Part shown: positions 60,769 to 64,000 of the stretch, piece after piece
Numbering within the stretch: position 1 is the first letter of the stretch
How the letters are laid out: each line of letters opens with the position of its first letter
Origin: Paenibacillus gorillae
GTDB taxonomy: Bacteria > Bacillota > Bacilli > Paenibacillales > Paenibacillaceae
Length of the DNA stretch: 64,000 nucleotides
Direction: 5' to 3'
NCBI RefSeq assembly: GCF_000513275.1
Contig: NZ_CBVJ010000027.1
Location: forward strand, 1 to 64,000
Translations under genes and position numbers: made by a program
The notes under the pieces: model-generated
Told to the model about the DNA's origin: nothing
The model's database searches: none
Seen by the model: the letters and a program-made list of their open reading frames with translations, nothing else

Positions 60769-60996
60769 CTACGTTGGAAAAATCCAACGTAGAGATCGTG
60801 TTTGCGCCAAATCCTTCAGCTACGTTGGAAAAATCCAACGTAGAGCTCGTAACTGCTCGAAATCCTGCGTCTACGTTGGAAAAATCCAATGTAGCGTCCG
60901 TATTTGCTCGAAATCCTTCGTCTAAGTTGGAAAAATCCAACGTAGAGATCGTGTTTGCGCCAAATCTCTCAGCTACGTTGGAAAAATCCAACGTAA
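60769..60996. repeat. Five 51-bp tandem units, each with a 10-bp hairpin
   Basis: Each unit begins with CTACGTTGGA-AAAA-TCCAACGTAG (perfect 10-bp arms; positions 60769, 60820, 60871, 60922, 60973) followed by a 27-base connector. One base differs in the arms of units 3, 4 and 5. Connectors are related, not unique, so this is not a CRISPR array. The period is a multiple of three, which keeps both strands open without real coding. Confidence 0.93.
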
Positions 60997-61386
60997 ACTA
61001 TCGCTATTTCAGCAGCAATTGTTCCAGCACTCTCAGGGTAAGCTTACAGCAAATCTCCGATATGCTTGCCATTGGAAACGGAGCGACGTTAGCCCCTTAG
61101 CAACCTTCGGATGCAAACTACTAAAGGGCAGTAAGATAATCAACGCTTAGATACTCGCATGTTTCTTTCGGACGGATAGCACTCCGCCCCTCCAATCTAG
61201 CTGTGCAGTAGAACTTTTTCGTCCTTTGCGATAATTCCGGAACTTCCCCTGTGTGTTCTTTAATTGAAAGGAACAGATACGAGACGTGACAGAAAATAGA
61301 TGTAAATATAGTCCAAAAAGACTATATATCATTGTGAAATTCGCTATAATAGGGAGTAATTAAAAGTTGAGGGGATTTGTGGATAG
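60997..61386. other. Non-coding region after the tandem array
   Basis: I see no gene, terminator with T-run, or clear repeat here. The last 50 bases are AT-rich and probably contain the promoter of the Mrr-like gene (TATAAT at about 61346). Confidence 0.4.
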
Positions 61387-62190
61387 ATGGCAAGGAAGAG
61401 AAGAAAGAAAGCGCAAACCGATCCTATTCAAGCGCTGGTCATTTTGTTGATGTTAGGTTCATTTTTCGGCATGTTTAAATGGACGAATTCACTAGTCGCC
61501 GCCTCGATTTCAGCAGGATGTGTTCTGGGGATGTACGCTGTAATCGTCATTTTATACAACCAGAAACAAACGGAACGATTAAAGAAATCAGGCATTAAGG
61601 AAATAGATAAAATGGAGGGAAGACAATTCGAAATTTACTTGGGTCATCTTTTCCGCATGCATAACTATGTTGTCGAAGTAACTCAAGCAACCGGTGATTT
61701 TGGTGCAGATTTGGTTATTAAAAAAGGCAGCCAGAAGATCGTAGTGCAAGCTAAGAGATACGGAAAAAATGTGGGGCTGAAGGCGGTGCAAGAGATAAGG
61801 GCTGCTTTGGACCATTATGGTGCTGCAGAAGCTTGGGTAGTTACCAACCGTGATTATACGGAGCAAGCTTACACGCTAGCAAAATCGAATGGAGTACGAT
61901 TAATTAATCGGGAGCAGCTCATTGCGATGATTCTTGCAGTTAATCCGAAGAATAAGAGCGGCAGACAACCTTCCTCCCAGCCTGAAAAGGAGGCAACTCC
62001 AGAAGCAGCAGCAGCGGTAGCAGCAACAGAAGCAGCAGCTTCGACTGAAGAACCAGATGATCTCGAATGTCCCAAATGCGGTTACTTGCTTGTCAAAAGA
62101 AACAGCAAGCGCGGTGAGTTCTACGGTTGTTCGAATTTTCCGAAGTGCCGGCACACTCGAACAATTAATGAAGCAGCTGAGAATGTCTGA
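61387..62190 (+). CDS. Membrane-anchored Mrr-type nuclease with C4 zinc finger
   Basis: A 267-residue protein. After a basic start (KRRKK) come two transmembrane helices (about 17-58). Residues about 75-180 form a Mrr_cat endonuclease domain with TGDFGADLVI and VVQAKRY, the D...QxK catalytic set. An Ala/Glu-rich linker leads to a topoisomerase-type C4 zinc finger (CPKCGYLLV...FYGCSNFPKC, about 230-257). It probably cleaves modified or foreign DNA at the membrane. No methyltransferase is nearby. The start follows GAGGGG. Confidence 0.9.
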   Translation: MARKRRKKAQTDPIQALVILLMLGSFFGMFKWTNSLVAASISAGCVLGMYAVIVILYNQKQTERLKKSGIKEIDKMEGRQFEIYLGHLFRMHNYVVEVTQATGDFGADLVIKKGSQKIVVQAKRYGKNVGLKAVQEIRAALDHYGAAEAWVVTNRDYTEQAYTLAKSNGVRLINREQLIAMILAVNPKNKSGRQPSSQPEKEATPEAAAAVAATEAAASTEEPDDLECPKCGYLLVKRNSKRGEFYGCSNFPKCRHTRTINEAAENV

Positions 62191-62254
62191 GGAATCCAGC
62201 AATCTTCAGGAAAAATCGATACTTCAACGAAAGTAACCGGGGAGTGATAATAAC

Positions 62255-62641
62255 TTGAGCCTAATGCGATTGAAAATACCAGCTGGCTATGCAATTACTT
62301 ATAATAAATTTCATGATGTTGATCCTATTCCCGAAGAAGGTGATGAAGATTTTTTGAGCAATTGGTTTTATTTCACAGAAGATATCCTGCAGATTAGTAA
62401 ACTTGCAAATGTTAATGGATGGCATGTTATTCCGGAAAACAATACATATTTAATCGATCTGGGATGGTACCCTGACGGCAGTCAAAATGGGGAATATAGA
62501 TTAGAACAAATACAAGTTGACGAAGAAGGCTGCGGGGATAGACTGAAAATAAAACGCTCTAAAGACAGGTTTGAAATCAGGGATACGATTGAATTATGGT
62601 TGCGAGAACTAAATAATAATCAACCTGATGATGGATTTTAG
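62255..62641 (+). CDS. Small acidic protein, function unknown
   Basis: A 128-residue protein rich in Asp/Glu and aromatic residues (FLSNWFYFTEDILQISKL, LIDLGWYPDGSQNGEYRLEQI). No family was recognised; the composition recalls immunity or barrel proteins, but that is weak. TTG at 62255 is about 10 bases from GGGGAG. It follows the Mrr-like gene by 64 bases in the same direction and could be an accessory to it. Confidence 0.65.
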   Translation: MSLMRLKIPAGYAITYNKFHDVDPIPEEGDEDFLSNWFYFTEDILQISKLANVNGWHVIPENNTYLIDLGWYPDGSQNGEYRLEQIQVDEEGCGDRLKIKRSKDRFEIRDTIELWLRELNNNQPDDGF

Positions 62642-62666
62642 CTATCAGCAGCACAAATATGCGTCC

Positions 62667-62697
62667 AACCTGCCTTTTACAAGGCGGGTTTTTTTCA
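62667..62697 (+). terminator. Terminator after the small acidic protein
   Basis: AACCTGCCTT and AAGGCGGGTT pair (one G-T) around TTAC, then seven T. Confidence 0.85.
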
Positions 62698-62869
62698 GAA
62701 GAAAACACACCTAAATCGACTGGAATGTACGTTATATTGGACACGATACTGCACAATTATTTATAATACAAATCGAGTGCACTCCTAGATCTTAGGAAGA
62801 TTTATAGTTAAGCATAGCACTCTAAATGATCAACTTAGAGCACTTAAATGAGAAGCGAGGGAATGCGTT

Positions 62870-63946
62870 ATGTCTTTAATAGAGTTTGGGATTGTAGGAA
62901 GAGGCTGGAGAGCTGATTTTTACTTGCGGATTGCAAAATTGCTGCCGCACCGTTTTGCGGTTCGCGCGATGTTAGTCCGTGATGAGGAAAAAGGCAGGGA
63001 GATCGAGAAGGAATGGGGAGTGAAAACTTTCCGCGACATGGATTCTTTCGCTGCAAGCGGCCCCTTTATGTTCGCAGTCGTTTCTGTCCCATGGGCAGCG
63101 ATGCCCGACTGCACATTGGAGCTGGCTGAACGAAATATCCCTGTACTGACGGAGACTCCTCCAGCAAGTGACATTCCAGGTATGATTGCCTTATATGAAT
63201 CACTGCGCAAATTGAATGTTCCCGTACAGGTAGCCGAACAATATTTGTACCAACCGATGCATGCTGCACGTATTGCTTTCGTGAACTCTGGTAAACTTGG
63301 GGACGTTTCTCAGGTGCAAGTATCGGCCGCACACGGCTATCATGGCATCAGTCTCATTCGGAAAATGCTTGGGATTCAGTTCGAGAATGCCGTCATTAAG
63401 GGTCAAAGATTCACATCTAAAATTGTGCAAGGCCCAGGCCGATATGGCCCTCCTGAAAGTGAAGTGCTGGATGACTCCGTACAAGATATCGCTACGCTTC
63501 GTTTTGGAGATAAGCTGGCTTTGTTTGATTTTACAGGGGATCAGTATTTCTCTTGGATTCGCCGCAATCGAATTCTCGTCCGCGGAAGCCATGGCGAGAT
63601 AACAGACGAAACTTACCGGTACTTGAAAGATTTCAAGACCCCTATATCCGGGCAATTCCGAAGAGTGGATACTGGTCATAACGGCAACCTGGAAGGTTAT
63701 TATCATCAAGGAATTACAGCTAATGATGAATGGATGTACGAAAACCTGTTCGTTCCGGGGCGTTTAACCGATGATGAGGTCGCCATTGCAACGAGTTTGG
63801 TCAAGATGGCTGACTATGTACAGGGCGGACCGCCATGCTATCCGCTAGAAGAAGCGATGCAGGATCATTATTTGTCGATTATGATGCTGTCGGCTATCGA
63901 GTCGGGTGAGGAACTGACAACGGCAACTCAGCCATGGGCGCTGTAA
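62870..63946 (+). CDS. Gfo/Idh/MocA-family oxidoreductase
   Basis: A 358-residue NAD(P)-dependent oxidoreductase. The Rossmann motif GIVGRGWRADFY is at about 6-17. The usual EKP motif is replaced by TETPP (about 90-94), as in some sugar-modifying members, and the catalytic-type Lys is not obvious there. It probably oxidises a sugar or inositol derivative. ATG follows GAGGGAA. The window ends 54 bases after its stop, so any partner gene lies outside. Confidence 0.88.
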   Translation: MSLIEFGIVGRGWRADFYLRIAKLLPHRFAVRAMLVRDEEKGREIEKEWGVKTFRDMDSFAASGPFMFAVVSVPWAAMPDCTLELAERNIPVLTETPPASDIPGMIALYESLRKLNVPVQVAEQYLYQPMHAARIAFVNSGKLGDVSQVQVSAAHGYHGISLIRKMLGIQFENAVIKGQRFTSKIVQGPGRYGPPESEVLDDSVQDIATLRFGDKLALFDFTGDQYFSWIRRNRILVRGSHGEITDETYRYLKDFKTPISGQFRRVDTGHNGNLEGYYHQGITANDEWMYENLFVPGRLTDDEVAIATSLVKMADYVQGGPPCYPLEEAMQDHYLSIMMLSAIESGEELTTATQPWAL

Positions 63947-64000
63947 CGCGAATCGAAGGGAATAACATAACTGAATTCAAAGCTGTAACAATAGTCAGGC

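Noticed and set aside
60769-60996. CRISPR array
   Set aside because: Repeat (24) and connector (27) sizes look CRISPR-like, but the connectors are related to each other, there are only five units, the repeat is a perfect hairpin, and no cas gene is near.
60722-61100. Two overlapping repetitive ORFs (121 aa plus, 89 aa minus) as proteins
   Set aside because: Both arise because the 51-bp unit is a multiple of three and lacks stops. Neither has a good start site or non-repetitive sequence of its own.

Overview
The window looks like chromosomal DNA of a Paenibacillus-type member of the Bacillota. The basis is strong GGAGG-type ribosome binding sites, many TTG/GTG (and one probable CTG) starts, compact T-tailed hairpin terminators, and families typical of that group: YolD-like, DUF5071, DUF4179 anti-sigma, EcsC, YdeI and PucR. 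No rRNA, tRNA, prophage, transposase or CRISPR array was seen. Genus assignment is an inference.

Layout. 0.2-4.3 kb: a heavy-metal P-type ATPase and an FAD-dependent monooxygenase-like protein. 4.5-9.1 kb: a sugar cluster (LacI regulator, PfkB kinase, GH4 glycosidase, TIM-barrel isomerase) with repeated AACGTT operators. 9.1-15.8 kb: a MerR/serine-hydrolase pair, mqo and a large secreted serine hydrolase. 15.9-24.9 kb: a PucR regulator divergent from an eight-gene operon made of an NMT1/THI5-type ABC importer, an isochorismatase-fold hydrolase, an amidase, a creatininase-family hydrolase, an FAH-family enzyme and a cupin. This looks like uptake plus stepwise breakdown of an unknown nitrogenous (probably cyclic amide or ureide) compound, and it is my best candidate for an undescribed pathway. 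25-34.3 kb: small accessory genes and an ECF sigma/anti-sigma-like pair.

34.4-42.8 kb is a redox region. An ArsR regulator fused to a rhodanese domain has matching palindromes at its own promoter, at a promoter for a flavin amine oxidase, and at a promoter for a rhodanese-like/thioredoxin-like pair. Nearby are TetR-type operators with no TetR gene. Several genes here and slightly further on are damaged or altered: an OsmC gene with an internal deletion, an ADH without its structural-zinc lobe, an SDR with an internal gap, an SDR with the catalytic Lys changed to Met, a GNAT with an in-frame UGA, and an alpha/beta-hydrolase fragment.

43-52.5 kb: a second sigma/anti-sigma (DUF4179) pair preceded by an attenuator-like leader, a GDSL hydrolase, EcsC, DUF5071, and a short UvrA paralogue in an operon with an OmpR-type regulator. 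53-56.4 kb: azoreductase and two ArsR-controlled units, one probably made from a leaderless mRNA. 56.5-60.7 kb: a SufR-like Fe-S regulator, two HesB/IscA-like proteins, a MurB-like flavoprotein and a BBE-type FAD oxidase, linked by a TTAGTAAA-N8-TTTAYTAA palindrome. 60.77-61.0 kb: five 51-bp tandem units, each with a perfect or near-perfect hairpin. The end holds a membrane-anchored Mrr-type nuclease, a small unknown protein and a Gfo/Idh/MocA oxidoreductase.

A 189-bp dispersed repeat occurs three times (1-100 partial, 13222-13410, 25386-25574).
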